Assembly: GCA_019779905.1 (NCBI GenBank)
Contig: JABAKE010000006.1
Coordinates: 172,380 to 236,379 of the forward strand
DNA from: Modestobacter lapidis
Lineage (GTDB): Bacteria > Actinomycetota > Actinomycetes > Mycobacteriales > Geodermatophilaceae
DNA length: 64,000 nt
Direction of reading: 5' to 3'
Below the pieces are notes generated by a model that was given only the letters and a program-made list of their open reading frames with translations, was not told where the DNA came from and did not search any database. The translations under genes were made by a program, and so were the position numbers. Shown here piece by piece: positions 1-8,213 of the stretch (within the stretch, counting starts at the first letter, position 1; every line of letters begins with the position of its first letter).

Positions 1-2
1 TC

Positions 3-647
3 GTCGCGTTCGCCGCGGGCCACCACGTCGGGCGGCCGGTCGAGCAGGTGCGGGCCGAACTCGAGGGGCTCGGGCTGCTCGTGCAGACCGAGGCGGTGAC
101 CACCGACGAGCACGCCGCGGACCTCGTCCTCGAGGTCACCCCCGGCAGCGGTGAGCTGCGCCGGGGCGACCTCGTCCTGCTCCGCTACGCCGTGCTGCCG
201 CAGCGGGTGGCGCCGTCCCGGCCGGCGCCGGCGGAGACCGTCGTCCAGCCGCCGGTCGGGACGCCGGACCCGCCGGGAACGACGGAGCCCACCCCCGCGA
301 CCACCGTCCCGGCCACCGGCGCGCCCAGCGACACCGGCGCCACCACCGGAGTCCCCGGGACGAGCACCCCCGGGACGAGCACCCCCGGGACGAGCACCCC
401 CGGGACGAGCACCCCCGGGACGACCACCGGCACCGGCCCGGCGACCGGGGACGGCACGGATCCGGACAGTGGCGTCCCCGAGGAGACCGGACCCACCGGT
501 GGGAACACCGGCGGTGCGGGTACCGGGACGGGCCCGGACGCCGGGTCCACCGACGGCAGCACCCCGGGCGGCACCGGCAACCCCGGCACCGGCGACGCGG
601 GCAGCGGCGGCGCCGCCCGGGTCGGGCAGGGCGGCACCGTCCGCTGA
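3..647 (+). CDS. Ser/Thr protein kinase C-terminus (PASTA domain and Thr/Pro/Gly-rich tail), 5' partial
   Basis: The reading frame is open to the left edge, so only the C-terminal part of the protein is present. The first 65 or so residues read as the end of a PASTA domain (GRPVEQVRAELEGLGL followed by V/T-rich strands), the extracellular peptidoglycan/lipid II-sensing module of PknB-type kinases. The rest is a low-complexity Pro/Thr/Gly tail of about 140 residues with a pentapeptide repeat. The kinase and transmembrane segments lie outside the window, so kinase is an inference from the PASTA domain; a PASTA penicillin-binding protein is the alternative. Stop is TGA at 645-647. Confidence 0.7.
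   Translation, partial: VAFAAGHHVGRPVEQVRAELEGLGLLVQTEAVTTDEHAADLVLEVTPGSGELRRGDLVLLRYAVLPQRVAPSRPAPAETVVQPPVGTPDPPGTTEPTPATTVPATGAPSDTGATTGVPGTSTPGTSTPGTSTPGTSTPGTTTGTGPATGDGTDPDSGVPEETGPTGGNTGGAGTGTGPDAGSTDGSTPGGTGNPGTGDAGSGGAARVGQGGTVR
361..420 (+). repeat. Tandem 15-bp repeat (4 perfect copies) in the PASTA protein tail
   Basis: Four exact head-to-tail copies of cgagcacccccggga, in frame, encode repeated TSTPG pentapeptides of the linker. Perfect identity between copies suggests recent slippage and possible length variation between strains. Confidence 0.9.
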
Positions 648-763
648 CCGCGGGGCCGCCGCGGGCGCGTTCCCGGGAGCCCACGCGGACCGCCGCTGGC
701 GGTATGTTCCCCGCCAGCACAGTGCAGCGCGGCGCTGTCTGCGGCGGATGGACGCGGGGGAAC

Positions 764-2677
764 GTGGCCAGTCGAGCACCGGTTCCGGTCGAGGGCCCGA
801 CGACCGACTACTCCGCCGTGTTCCGGGCCATGCCCACCCCGTACCTGGTGCTGACACCTGACCTGGTCATCGTCGACGCCAATCCGGCCTACCTGACCAG
901 CACCGGTCGCACCCTGGCCGGGATCGTCGGCCGGCCGGTGTTCGAGGCGTTCCCCGGCAACCCCAACCCCACCGACCCCGATGGCGGCGTCGCGAAGATC
1001 CGGGCCTCCCTGGAGCGGGCCCGGAACACCGGCCGACCGGACACCATGCCGGTGCAGGAGTACGACATCCCGGCCCCCGACGGTGGGTTCACCCGGCGGT
1101 TCTGGAGCCTGATCAGCATCCCGGTGCCCGGGCCGTCCGGTGGCTGCCGGTACCTGCTCCAGCGGGCCGAGGACATCACCGACTACGTGCAGCAGCGCGG
1201 GCCGGGTCCCGCCGGCCTGGACGATGGCGGAGACGACGGCGGATCCGGCCCCGACCCGGCCGGGGCCCCGGACGTCTGGCGCCGCCGGGTGCTGGAGGTG
1301 CAGACCGACCTGTACGCCCGGGGGGTGGAGCTCCAGGCGGCGCGGGAGGCCGAGGCGCTGACCGCCCGGCGGCTGGCCGCGCTCGCCCGGGTCGCGCTCC
1401 AGGTCAGCAGCGCCGAGACGGTCGAGGAGCTGATCCGGGTGGTCACCGAAGGCGGCCTGGCGGCCCTCGGCGCGCACGGCGGCGCGGTCGCGGTGCCGGT
1501 CGGCGACCAGCAGGTCCGGCTGGTCATGAGCGAGGGACTGCGCCCGGCCGCCGGCGGCGGGGACGGCCTGCTGCCCTGGGACGCCCCCTACCCCGGCTGC
1601 GTGGCGGCCCGCACCGGCCGGCCGGTCCGGTTGCCGGACCGGCGCGCGACCGAGACGTTCGCACCGGCGATGCGGGACGTCATCGCGCGAACCGGCGCGG
1701 AGGCCTGGGTGGCGGTGCCGCTGCTGAGCGGCGGGCGGCGGCTCGGATCGCTCAGCGTGGCCTGGCTGGAGCCCCGGACCTTCGCCGCCGAGGAGCTCGA
1801 CCTGCTCGACGCCTTCGCGGCGCAGTGCGCGCAGGCCCTGGAGCGGATCGGCACCCGGCAGTCCGAGCAGGTCGCGCACGCCGCCGTCCAGGGCATGGCC
1901 GAGGCGCTGCAGCGCAGCCTCCTCACCGAGCCGCCGGAGCCCGACCACCTGGAGATCGCCGTCCGGTACCTGCCGGCGACCAGCCTCGCGCAGGTGGGCG
2001 GCGACTGGTACGACGCGTTCCTGCTGCAGGACGGCCGGACGGCGCTGGTCATCGGCGACGTCACCGGCCACGACCGGCACGCCGCCGCCGCCATGGCCCA
2101 GGTGCGCAACGTGCTGCGAGGTATCGCGCACTGCCGGCGCGGGCGTCCCGCGGCGGTGCTCAGTGCCCTGGACCGGGCGATCCTCGACCTGGACGTCGGA
2201 TCGCTGGCCACCGCGGTGCTCGCGACCGTCGAGCAGAGCGCGGACGACGCCCGCTGCGGGGTCCGGGTGCTGCGCTGGTCCAACGCCGGCCACCCGCCGC
2301 CGCTGGTGATCGAGGCCGGCGGCACGGTCCGGGTGCTCGAACGCCCGCCGGATCTGCTGCTCGGGGTGGATCCGACGGCCGAGCGGGCCGACCACGCGCA
2401 CGTGCTGCCCGACGGCGCGACCGTGCTCTTCTACACCGACGGGCTCATCGAGCGCCGCGGTGTGCCGCTCGACGACGGGCTGTCCTGGCTGACCGGCGTG
2501 GTCGCCGGCTGGGCCCGGCTGCCGCTGGAGGAGCTGTGCGACCGGCTGCTGGCCGAGCTCGGCGCCGTGGAGGACGACGTCGCGTTGCTGGCGCTGCGGG
2601 TGCATCCGGACAACCGGCCCCGGCCGTCCGGGGCGGGGCCGGCGCGGGTACCGGAGGAGCACGGCGCGGTCAGCTGA
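764..2677 (+). CDS. PAS-GAF-PP2C (RsbU/SpoIIE-type) serine phosphatase
   Basis: A protein of about 637 aa. An N-terminal PAS domain (about residues 12-125) is followed by a linker, a GAF domain (about 205-365) and a C-terminal PP2C-like SpoIIE phosphatase domain (about 400-630). The phosphatase has the metal-binding motifs GGDWYDAF (about 411), GDVTGHD (about 430), YTDGLIERR (about 555) and EDDVALLAL near the end. Proteins of this type dephosphorylate STAS anti-anti-sigma factors and so release alternative sigma factors. An in-frame ATG exists at 704, but GTG at 764 has a GGGGGAA just upstream and begins where homology starts, so I prefer it. Its 3' end overlaps the convergent gene by 8 bp. 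The signal sensed by PAS/GAF is unknown. Confidence 0.88.
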   Translation: MASRAPVPVEGPTTDYSAVFRAMPTPYLVLTPDLVIVDANPAYLTSTGRTLAGIVGRPVFEAFPGNPNPTDPDGGVAKIRASLERARNTGRPDTMPVQEYDIPAPDGGFTRRFWSLISIPVPGPSGGCRYLLQRAEDITDYVQQRGPGPAGLDDGGDDGGSGPDPAGAPDVWRRRVLEVQTDLYARGVELQAAREAEALTARRLAALARVALQVSSAETVEELIRVVTEGGLAALGAHGGAVAVPVGDQQVRLVMSEGLRPAAGGGDGLLPWDAPYPGCVAARTGRPVRLPDRRATETFAPAMRDVIARTGAEAWVAVPLLSGGRRLGSLSVAWLEPRTFAAEELDLLDAFAAQCAQALERIGTRQSEQVAHAAVQGMAEALQRSLLTEPPEPDHLEIAVRYLPATSLAQVGGDWYDAFLLQDGRTALVIGDVTGHDRHAAAAMAQVRNVLRGIAHCRRGRPAAVLSALDRAILDLDVGSLATAVLATVEQSADDARCGVRVLRWSNAGHPPPLVIEAGGTVRVLERPPDLLLGVDPTAERADHAHVLPDGATVLFYTDGLIERRGVPLDDGLSWLTGVVAGWARLPLEELCDRLLAELGAVEDDVALLALRVHPDNRPRPSGAGPARVPEEHGAVS

Positions 2678-2993
2678 CCGGCCGCCCGTCGCAGCGCAGC
2701 GCGGCCACCAGGCAGCCGACCGCCACGGCCAGCGCGACCCGGCCCGGGGTCAGCGCCGTCCCCCCGCCGAGGGCGCCCCCGGCCAGGACCCCGCCGGCGC
2801 CGGTCAGGACCGCCAGGGACAGCAGGCGGCCCCGGCCGGTCCGCACCCCCACCACGACGAGCACGACGGCGAGGGCGACGAAGACCCGGGCGGGCGCGGC
2901 GGTGCCGGGCACGAGCGGTTGCCAGGGCAGGCCGAGCGCGGCGCCGGCGCACGCCCCCGCGGCGGCCAGCCAGCCGGCCGGACGGCGGCTCAC
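2670..2993 (-). CDS. Small integral membrane protein
   Basis: A 107-aa, Ala/Gly/Val/Leu-rich protein with three to four likely membrane helices and no recognised domain. The GTG start overlaps the TGA of the upstream gene (GTGA, 2990-2993), which is typical translational coupling, so the two form one operon. Function unknown. Both are likely subunits or partners in the same membrane context, but that is inference. Confidence 0.6.
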   Translation of the reverse strand: MSRRPAGWLAAAGACAGAALGLPWQPLVPGTAAPARVFVALAVVLVVVGVRTGRGRLLSLAVLTGAGGVLAGGALGGGTALTPGRVALAVAVGCLVAALRCDGRPVS

Positions 2994-3940
2994 TCCTGCC
3001 GGCCCGGGGCCAGCCACACCGCCCCGGCGGCGAGGGCGAGGGCGGCGGTCAGCAGGAAGCCCTGGTCGCTCGCCACCAGCGGCAGCGCGATGAGCACCCA
3101 GAAGGCGGCCAGTCCGGCTGCACCGGCGGCACCGACCCGCCAGGCCGTCCCGGCCGGAAACCGCCGGGGGAGGAGGGCGAGGACCAGCGGAACCAGCGCG
3201 ACCACCGCGGCGACGGTGGCGAACGCCGACCAGCTCGGCACGGCCGACCACAGCGACCGGCCGAGGGGGTCGAGGAGGAGGCCGACCTCCAGCACCACCA
3301 GGGCGGCGACGCCGAGGCCCAGCCCGGCGAGGACGCTGCGGTCGGGCTTTCCGGTGCCACCGCCGCGGCCGGCGCGCAGCCCGCTGCCCAGCCGGGCGCC
3401 GAGGGCCCGGCCGGCGGCCCGGGCACGGGTACCCCGCCCCGACGTCCCTGCCCCGTCGTTCCCGGTCCCGTCGTTCCCGGTCCCGTCGTTCCCGGCCCCG
3501 CCGTCGTCGACCGGTGGGCCGGCGGACGGGGCTGCGGTGCTGCCGGCGGCCGGCGGCACCGGCGGGGTGGCCGGCCCGGAGAACCCGGGGACGATGTCGA
3601 GCGGCCCGGTCGAGTACGGCGGGCCGGTGGGCGCCGCCGGCGGACCGGGCTGCGGCCACGGCTGCTCCGGTGGATCCGCCTGCGGAGCGGCCTGCGGTGG
3701 CGCGCCGGACGGGCCCACCGCCGGCAGCACCGCGGTCGTCGGTGGCTGCTGAACCGCGGCCGGCGGCGCCGGGTCCGGCTCCGACAGGAACGCCGGCCGC
3801 GGTGGTGGCGGGGGCACCGGCTGCTCCTGGGCCGGCGCATCCGGCGGGACCACCGGGATCGACCGGGTCCGCGGCTCCTGCGGCTGGCTGGGCTGCTGCG
3901 CCGGCGGGTCCTCCGGACGAGGCGGGGGCGGCTGGCTCAT
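2990..3940 (-). CDS. Proline-rich membrane protein with C-terminal transmembrane helices
   Basis: 316 aa. The first 180 or so residues are a cytoplasmic-looking Pro/Gln/Ala-rich low-complexity region, then a short GNDGT repeat and a basic Arg/Gly stretch. The final 110 residues contain four hydrophobic helices (for example around SVLAGLGLGVAALVVLEVGL). The ATG at 3938-3940 is chosen over the longer frame because GGAGG sits 4 nt upstream of it. Similar Pro-rich, 4-TM proteins are common in actinobacteria without assigned function. Translationally coupled to the small membrane protein downstream. Confidence 0.65.
   Translation of the reverse strand: MSQPPPPRPEDPPAQQPSQPQEPRTRSIPVVPPDAPAQEQPVPPPPPRPAFLSEPDPAPPAAVQQPPTTAVLPAVGPSGAPPQAAPQADPPEQPWPQPGPPAAPTGPPYSTGPLDIVPGFSGPATPPVPPAAGSTAAPSAGPPVDDGGAGNDGTGNDGTGNDGAGTSGRGTRARAAGRALGARLGSGLRAGRGGGTGKPDRSVLAGLGLGVAALVVLEVGLLLDPLGRSLWSAVPSWSAFATVAAVVALVPLVLALLPRRFPAGTAWRVGAAGAAGLAAFWVLIALPLVASDQGFLLTAALALAAGAVWLAPGRQE
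3456..3500 (-). repeat. Tandem 15-bp repeat (3 copies) in the Pro-rich membrane protein
   Basis: Three copies of tcgttcccggtcccg (the last with one change) encode repeated GNDGT pentapeptides between the Pro-rich region and the basic juxtamembrane segment. Confidence 0.85.
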
Positions 3941-4074
3941 CTGTCCTCCGGGCTGGCGGGCGGTGCGCCGGCCGGCTGTGGGCCGGCCCGTCGGGCCACG
4001 GTATCGGCGCGGGCGGGGCTGCACGGCCCGACGGCCCGGGCCGCGCCGGTCTGCTGCCGGCCGGGTGGCCCCCT

Positions 4075-4086
4075 TACTGTCGGCGC
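4075..4086 (+). promoter_or_regulatory. Leaderless promoter -10 element of cinA
   Basis: TACTGT at 4075-4080 followed by 6 nt and then the GTG start at 4087. No Shine-Dalgarno sequence precedes the start, so a leaderless transcript is likely. Confidence 0.5.
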
Positions 4087-5370
4087 GTGGCAGTGCGCGC
4101 AGGCATCGTGGTCACCGGCACCGAGGTGCTCACCGGCAGGGTCGCCGACCGGAACGGCCCGTGGTTGGCCGAGCGGTTGCGCACCCTGGGGGTCGACGTC
4201 GCGGCGGTCGTGACCGTCGGCGACCGGCCCGAGGACCTGCGGTCCGCGCTGACCTTCCTGGCCGACGGCGGCGCCGGCCTGGTGATCACCACCGGCGGCC
4301 TCGGCCCCACCGCGGACGACCTGACCGCGCAGGTGGTCGGGGACGCCCAGGGTCGGCCGTCGGCCGTCGACCCGGCGCTCGAGGAGCGGATCGGCGCCAT
4401 CGTGGCCCGCCTGACGGCCCGGCGCGGCTGGCGGGCGGATCCGGCGGCGACGGCGGCCGGGGTCACCAAGCAGGCCCGGGTGCCGGCCGGGGCCACCGTG
4501 CTGGAGCCGGTGGGTACGGCGCCGGGGCTCGTCGTCCCGGTGGCGGAGGGGCGGTCGGGCCCGCCCGTCGTCGTGCTACCCGGTCCGCCGTCGGAGCTGC
4601 AGGGCATGTGGCCGGCCGCCGTCGCGTCCGACGTGCTGCGCGGCGTGCTGGCCGGCGCGGCGGAGCTCCGCCAGGAGACCCTCCGGCTGTGGGGCACGCC
4701 CGAGTCCGAGCTGGCCGCCACCCTCCGCCGGGTGGCGGGGGAGCTCACCGGCCTGGAGGTGACGACCTGCCTGCGGGACGGCGAGCTGGAGATCGTCACG
4801 CGGTTCGGACCGGACGCGACGGTGGCCTACGAACGGCTGGTCGCCGCGGTGCGGGCCGACTTCGCCGGCACGGTCTTCAGCGCCGGGCCCACGGTCGACG
4901 ACCTGGTCGCCGGGGGGCTCGCCGACCGCGGCTGGACGATCGCCACGGCCGAGTCGTGCACCGGCGGGCTGCTGTCCGCCCGGCTGACCGCCCGCGCGGG
5001 AGCGTCGGCCCGGGTGCTCGGCGGGGTCGCCGCGTACGCCGACGCGGCCAAGCAGCGGCTGCTCGACGTGCCGGCGGGAACCCTGGCCGCCGAGGGCGCG
5101 GTGAGCCCGGCGGTGGCGCTCGCGCTGGCCGAGGGTGCCCGTCGGCGGTTCGGGGCGGACGTGGGCATCGGCGTCACCGGGATCGCCGGGCCGGCCGGGG
5201 GGACGGCGGAGAAGCCGGTGGGCACCGTGCACCTGGCCGCCGTCGGCCCGGCGGGGACGGCAACCCGCTCGCTCGTGCTGCCGGGCTCCCGGGAGGCGGT
5301 GCGGCAGCGGGCCACCACCGTGGCGATGCACCTGCTGCGGGTGCTGCTGATCGGTGGCCCGCCGGCCTGA
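4087..5370 (+). CDS. cinA: CinA-family protein (nicotinamide-nucleotide amidase with N-terminal MoCF/COG1058 domain)
   Basis: 427 aa, the usual size of full-length CinA. The N-terminal molybdopterin-binding-like domain (about 1-170) carries GTEVLTGRVADRNGPWLAE and TTGGLGPTADDLT. The C-terminal CinA amidase domain (about 265-425) carries ATAESCTGGLLSARLT, with the Ser-Cys-Thr of the active site, and GVTGIAGPAGG. The N-terminal domain acts on ADP-ribose or NAD-related pyrophosphates and the C-terminal domain deamidates NMN, so the role is pyridine-nucleotide recycling. GTG start, probably leaderless. A longer upstream frame is open but has no homology. Confidence 0.93.
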   Translation: MAVRAGIVVTGTEVLTGRVADRNGPWLAERLRTLGVDVAAVVTVGDRPEDLRSALTFLADGGAGLVITTGGLGPTADDLTAQVVGDAQGRPSAVDPALEERIGAIVARLTARRGWRADPAATAAGVTKQARVPAGATVLEPVGTAPGLVVPVAEGRSGPPVVVLPGPPSELQGMWPAAVASDVLRGVLAGAAELRQETLRLWGTPESELAATLRRVAGELTGLEVTTCLRDGELEIVTRFGPDATVAYERLVAAVRADFAGTVFSAGPTVDDLVAGGLADRGWTIATAESCTGGLLSARLTARAGASARVLGGVAAYADAAKQRLLDVPAGTLAAEGAVSPAVALALAEGARRRFGADVGIGVTGIAGPAGGTAEKPVGTVHLAAVGPAGTATRSLVLPGSREAVRQRATTVAMHLLRVLLIGGPPA

Positions 5371-5414
5371 CCGCCTGCCGCGCGGACCGGCCACCGGCCG
5401 GTCGGCCGCGTCCG

Positions 5415-5428
5415 GTTCCACGTGGAAC
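5415..5428. promoter_or_regulatory. parS-like palindrome
   Basis: GTTCCACGTGGAAC is a perfect 14-bp palindrome. It differs from the core of the bacterial ParB site (GTTTCACGTGAAAC) only by a symmetrical T-to-C / A-to-G pair. It may be a degenerate ParB site or an unrelated dimeric regulator site. Confidence 0.4.
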
Positions 5429-5575
5429 GACCGGGAGGACCAGCGGATCATGATCTTCCGAAATACCGGTCGGATGGGTTAGCGATCTTCGATTGTGCGT
5501 ATCAGGCGGGCATGCGTCCCCAGACCCCGTTGCTCCCGCCGGGGCCGCCCGGGGGCTGATCGTGGCCGCACCGCC

Positions 5576-5604
5576 CACCCAGGTGTCACGGGGGCACCTG
5601 GGTG
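5576..5604. terminator. 10-bp perfect inverted repeat (possible terminator)
   Basis: CACCCAGGTG and CACCTGGGTG pair perfectly around a 9-nt loop. There is no T-run, as is common for high-GC actinobacterial terminators. It lies 206 nt after cinA and 118 nt before aidB. Confidence 0.4.
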
Positions 5605-5709
5605 CGGGCCGCCTCTTCCCGACCGGGCCGCGATTCCTCTCGGGGGCGGATCGCGGCCCGGCCGTCCCGGATCACGGTCCGAGCTCGTTCCCCGCGGCGG
5701 CCCGTCTCG

Positions 5710-5721
5710 TACGGTGCGCAC
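5710..5721 (+). promoter_or_regulatory. Leaderless promoter -10 element of aidB
   Basis: TACGGT (5710-5715) lies 6 nt before the ATG at 5722. There is no LexA box and no RecA-NDp -35 motif upstream, so its damage regulation, if any, is not visible. Confidence 0.5.
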
Positions 5722-7350
5722 ATGAGCGTCACGCACGAGGTGACCAACCAGGCGCCGCCGCTCACCGGCCACGATCCGATCGCCGGTGACGTCGTGCTGG
5801 CGGATGCGTGCCGGCGGTACGCCGGGGCCGACGCGCTCGCCTCCCTGTCCGGGCTGGGCAGGCTCGCCGGCAGCGAGCAGGCGCAGGAGTGGGGCCGCCT
5901 GGCCAACGAGAACCCACCCCGGTTGCGCACCCACGACCGCTACGGCCACCGGGTGGACGAGGTCGAGTTCCACCCCGCCTGGCACGAGCTCATGGCCGCC
6001 GCGGTCGGGCACGGCCTGGCCGGCGCGCCGTGGAGCGCAGCCGCAGGGGGTGATCGGCACGCCCACGTGCGCCGTGCGGTCGGCTACGTCGGCTGGACCC
6101 AGGTGGAGATGGGCCACGGCTGCCCGGTGACCATGACCTACGCCGCCGTGCCCGCGCTGCGCCGCGCACCAGAGCTCGCCGCCGCCTACGAGCCGGGGCT
6201 GACCAGCCGGCACTACGACTTCGGGCTGGCCGACCCGGCCGGCAAGACCGGCCTGGTGGCCGGCATGGGGATGACCGAGAAGCAGGGTGGCTCCGACGTG
6301 CGGGCCAACACCACCCGCGCCGTTCCCCGCGGCGACGGCAGCCACGGCCTGACTGGGCACAAGTGGTTCACCTCGGCGCCGATGAGCGACCTCTTCCTGG
6401 TGCTCGCCCAGACCGACGAGGGCCTGTCCTGCTTCCTGGTGCCGCGGGTGCTGCCCGGTGGGAAGCGCAACGTCTTCCGGCTGCAGCGGCTCAAGGACAA
6501 GCTCGGCGACCGCTCGAACGCCTCCTCCGAGGTCGAGTTCGACGGGACGACGGGGTTCCTCGTCGGCGAGCCCGGCCGGGGGGTCCCCACGATCATCGAG
6601 ATGGTCAACACCACCCGGCTGGACTGCGTGCTCGGCTCTGCGGCGACGATCCGGGCCGCCGTGACCCAGGCGGTGCACCACGCCCGGCACCGCTCGGCCT
6701 TCGGCGCCCGGCTCGTCGACCAGCCGCTCATGCAGAACGTGCTCGCCGACCTCGCGGTGGAGAGCGAGGCGGCCACGCTGCTCGGCATCCGGCTCGCCGC
6801 CGCGCAGGACGCCGGGGAGGCGGACCTCCTCCGCCTGGCTGGTGGCGTCGCCAAGTTCTGGGTGTGCAAGCGCACGCCGACGGCCGTCGCCGAGGCGATG
6901 GAGGTGCTCGGCGGCAACGGGTACGTCGAGGAGTCCGGCCTGCCCCGGCTCTACCGGCAGGCGCCGCTGAACTCCATCTGGGAGGGCTCGGGCAACGTGA
7001 TCGCCCTGGACGTGCTGCGTGCCCTGGGCAGCCGTTCGGCGGCCCGGGCCGCGGTCACCGCCGAACTGGCCGGGGCCCGCGGCGCCGACGCCCGGTTCGA
7101 TGCGGCGGTCCGGCGCCTGGACGCCGAACTGGCCGATCCCGACCAGCTCCCGCTGCGTGCGCGCCGCATCGCCGGGCTGCTGGCCTCCTGCCTGCAGGGG
7201 GCGCTGCTGCTGCAGCACGCCCCGGCCGCCGTCGCCGACGCCTTCTGCGCCAGCCGCCTGGCCGGCGACGCGCACGGCGTGCTGGGCACCCTGCCGGCCG
7301 GCACCCCGGTCCGGGAGATCGTCGACCGCGCTGCCATCGGGCCGGTCTGA
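5722..7350 (+). CDS. aidB: AidB-like acyl-CoA dehydrogenase (alkylation-response flavoprotein)
   Basis: 542 aa, against 541 for E. coli AidB. It begins with the AidB-type N-terminal module (NQAPPLTGHDPIAGDVVL), not a short ACAD start. The flavin-binding middle follows (GMGMTEKQGGSDVRANTT; TGHKWFTSAPMSDLFLVLAQ) and then the helical C-terminal domain (RSAFGARLVDQPLMQNVLADL; EVLGGNGYVEESGLPRLYR; NSIWEGSGNV). AidB proteins bind FAD and DNA and are induced in the adaptive response to alkylation. The real substrate is unclear. The ATG follows a leaderless-type promoter. A hairpin repeat element lies directly after the stop. Confidence 0.92.
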   Translation: MSVTHEVTNQAPPLTGHDPIAGDVVLADACRRYAGADALASLSGLGRLAGSEQAQEWGRLANENPPRLRTHDRYGHRVDEVEFHPAWHELMAAAVGHGLAGAPWSAAAGGDRHAHVRRAVGYVGWTQVEMGHGCPVTMTYAAVPALRRAPELAAAYEPGLTSRHYDFGLADPAGKTGLVAGMGMTEKQGGSDVRANTTRAVPRGDGSHGLTGHKWFTSAPMSDLFLVLAQTDEGLSCFLVPRVLPGGKRNVFRLQRLKDKLGDRSNASSEVEFDGTTGFLVGEPGRGVPTIIEMVNTTRLDCVLGSAATIRAAVTQAVHHARHRSAFGARLVDQPLMQNVLADLAVESEAATLLGIRLAAAQDAGEADLLRLAGGVAKFWVCKRTPTAVAEAMEVLGGNGYVEESGLPRLYRQAPLNSIWEGSGNVIALDVLRALGSRSAARAAVTAELAGARGADARFDAAVRRLDAELADPDQLPLRARRIAGLLASCLQGALLLQHAPAAVADAFCASRLAGDAHGVLGTLPAGTPVREIVDRAAIGPV

Positions 7351-7410
7351 AGAAGGACCACCCTTCCCCCCACGCCTCGCAAGCTCGGCGCGGGCCCCTG
7401 AAGGGTGGCC
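7351..7410 (+). repeat. Dispersed hairpin element, copy A (terminator-like)
   Basis: It starts immediately after the aidB stop. The outer stem CCACCCTTC (7358-7366) pairs with GAAGGGTGG (7400-7408) across 33 nt that contain the conserved core CCTCGCAAGCTCG (7375-7387). A second copy with a different but still pairing stem and the same 33-nt spacing follows msrA at 31270. Position after stop codons suggests a terminator or 3' stability element. Confidence 0.7.
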
Positions 7411-7482
7411 GCTCCAGCAGGTCACCAAGGTTCCCCCGGTGGGGGAGTCCCCTCCGCTGCCGCCGCCCGGCACACTGGGCCG

Positions 7483-8196
7483 GTGACCGACACCCTCGAG
7501 CCGGGGATCTTCCTCCCGGAAGGCCACGCCGACGGCTCCGACGACGGGCCGGCCGGCGTCGGCCGGCCCGCGCTGGACCTGCTGGTGTGGGATGCCCCGA
7601 ACATCGACATGACCCTGGCGAACGTGATCGGTGCCCGGCCGACCGCCGCGTCCCGGCCCCGGTTCGACGCGATCGCCGCCTGGTTCGTCGACGGTGCCGG
7701 CGACCCCGCGGCGGAGGGCGCACCCGAGGTCGAGGCCTGCGTGTTCGCGAACGTGCCGCCGCAGCACGCCACGTCGCTGCAGCGCTGGGTGGAGGCGCTG
7801 CGCAGCTTCGGGTACGCCGTCTTCGCCCGGCCGAAGACCCAGCCCGACGACGACATCGACCAGTCGATGCTCGACCACATCAGCGTCCGGACGCACAGCC
7901 ACTCGCTGCGCCGCCTCGTCGTCTTCTCCGGCGACGGCCGGAACTTCGCCGAGCCGCTCGAGGACCTCGCCCGCGGCGGCACCGAGGTCGTCGTCGTCGC
8001 CTTCAGCGAGGTGGCCGGGTACGCGATCAGCTCCGGGCTGATCCAGTTCATCGACATCGAGGACGTGCCCGGGGCGTTCGCCGCCCCGCTGGACCGGGTG
8101 CGCCTGGACGCCCTTCCGCCGGACGGCGCCTGGCTGCGGCCGACCAAGAGCCTGCGCGACGCGGCCGGGATGTTCACCGCCCGCCGGAGCACCTGA
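7483..8196 (+). CDS. NYN (PIN-like) domain protein, putative RNase
   Basis: 237 aa. The core is an NYN domain of the PIN-like nuclease fold: LLVWDAPNIDMTLANVIG with the first acidic residue (about 37), then DDDIDQSMLDHI (about 125), and VVFSGDGRNFAEPLEDLARGGTEVVVVAF (about 143-170), the usual acidic metal-binding positions. Such proteins cleave or process RNA; the target is unknown. GTG start at 7483 is likely leaderless (CACACT 6 nt upstream). It lies just downstream of the hairpin element after aidB. Confidence 0.75.
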   Translation: MTDTLEPGIFLPEGHADGSDDGPAGVGRPALDLLVWDAPNIDMTLANVIGARPTAASRPRFDAIAAWFVDGAGDPAAEGAPEVEACVFANVPPQHATSLQRWVEALRSFGYAVFARPKTQPDDDIDQSMLDHISVRTHSHSLRRLVVFSGDGRNFAEPLEDLARGGTEVVVVAFSEVAGYAISSGLIQFIDIEDVPGAFAAPLDRVRLDALPPDGAWLRPTKSLRDAAGMFTARRST

Positions 8197-8213
8197 CCGG
8201 CCGCGTCAGCAGC

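Larger units (their letters stand above)
5371..5721. other. Intergenic region upstream of aidB with a parS-like palindrome and a strong hairpin
   Basis: 351 bp without a convincing gene. It holds a perfect palindrome GTTCCACGTGGAAC (5415-5428), a noticeably less GC-rich stretch (about 5440-5510), a 10-bp perfect hairpin (5576-5604) and the aidB promoter. The short frames crossing it lack codon bias and homology. Confidence 0.6.

Noticed and set aside
361..420. Possible CRISPR-like array
   Set aside because: Contiguous 15-bp in-frame repeats without spacers; a coding linker repeat, not CRISPR.
185..2662. Very long antisense reading frame opposite the PP2C gene
   Set aside because: Low-complexity composition without domains; it is the complement shadow of a high-GC coding gene with clear PAS, GAF and PP2C motifs.
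5440..5510. tRNA or small RNA gene in the less GC-rich stretch
   Set aside because: No T-loop sequence or cloverleaf pairing could be found by eye.
5479..7902. 807-codon minus-strand frame across aidB
   Set aside because: Opposite a well-conserved AidB protein; its product is Gly/Arg/Pro-rich with no recognisable family.
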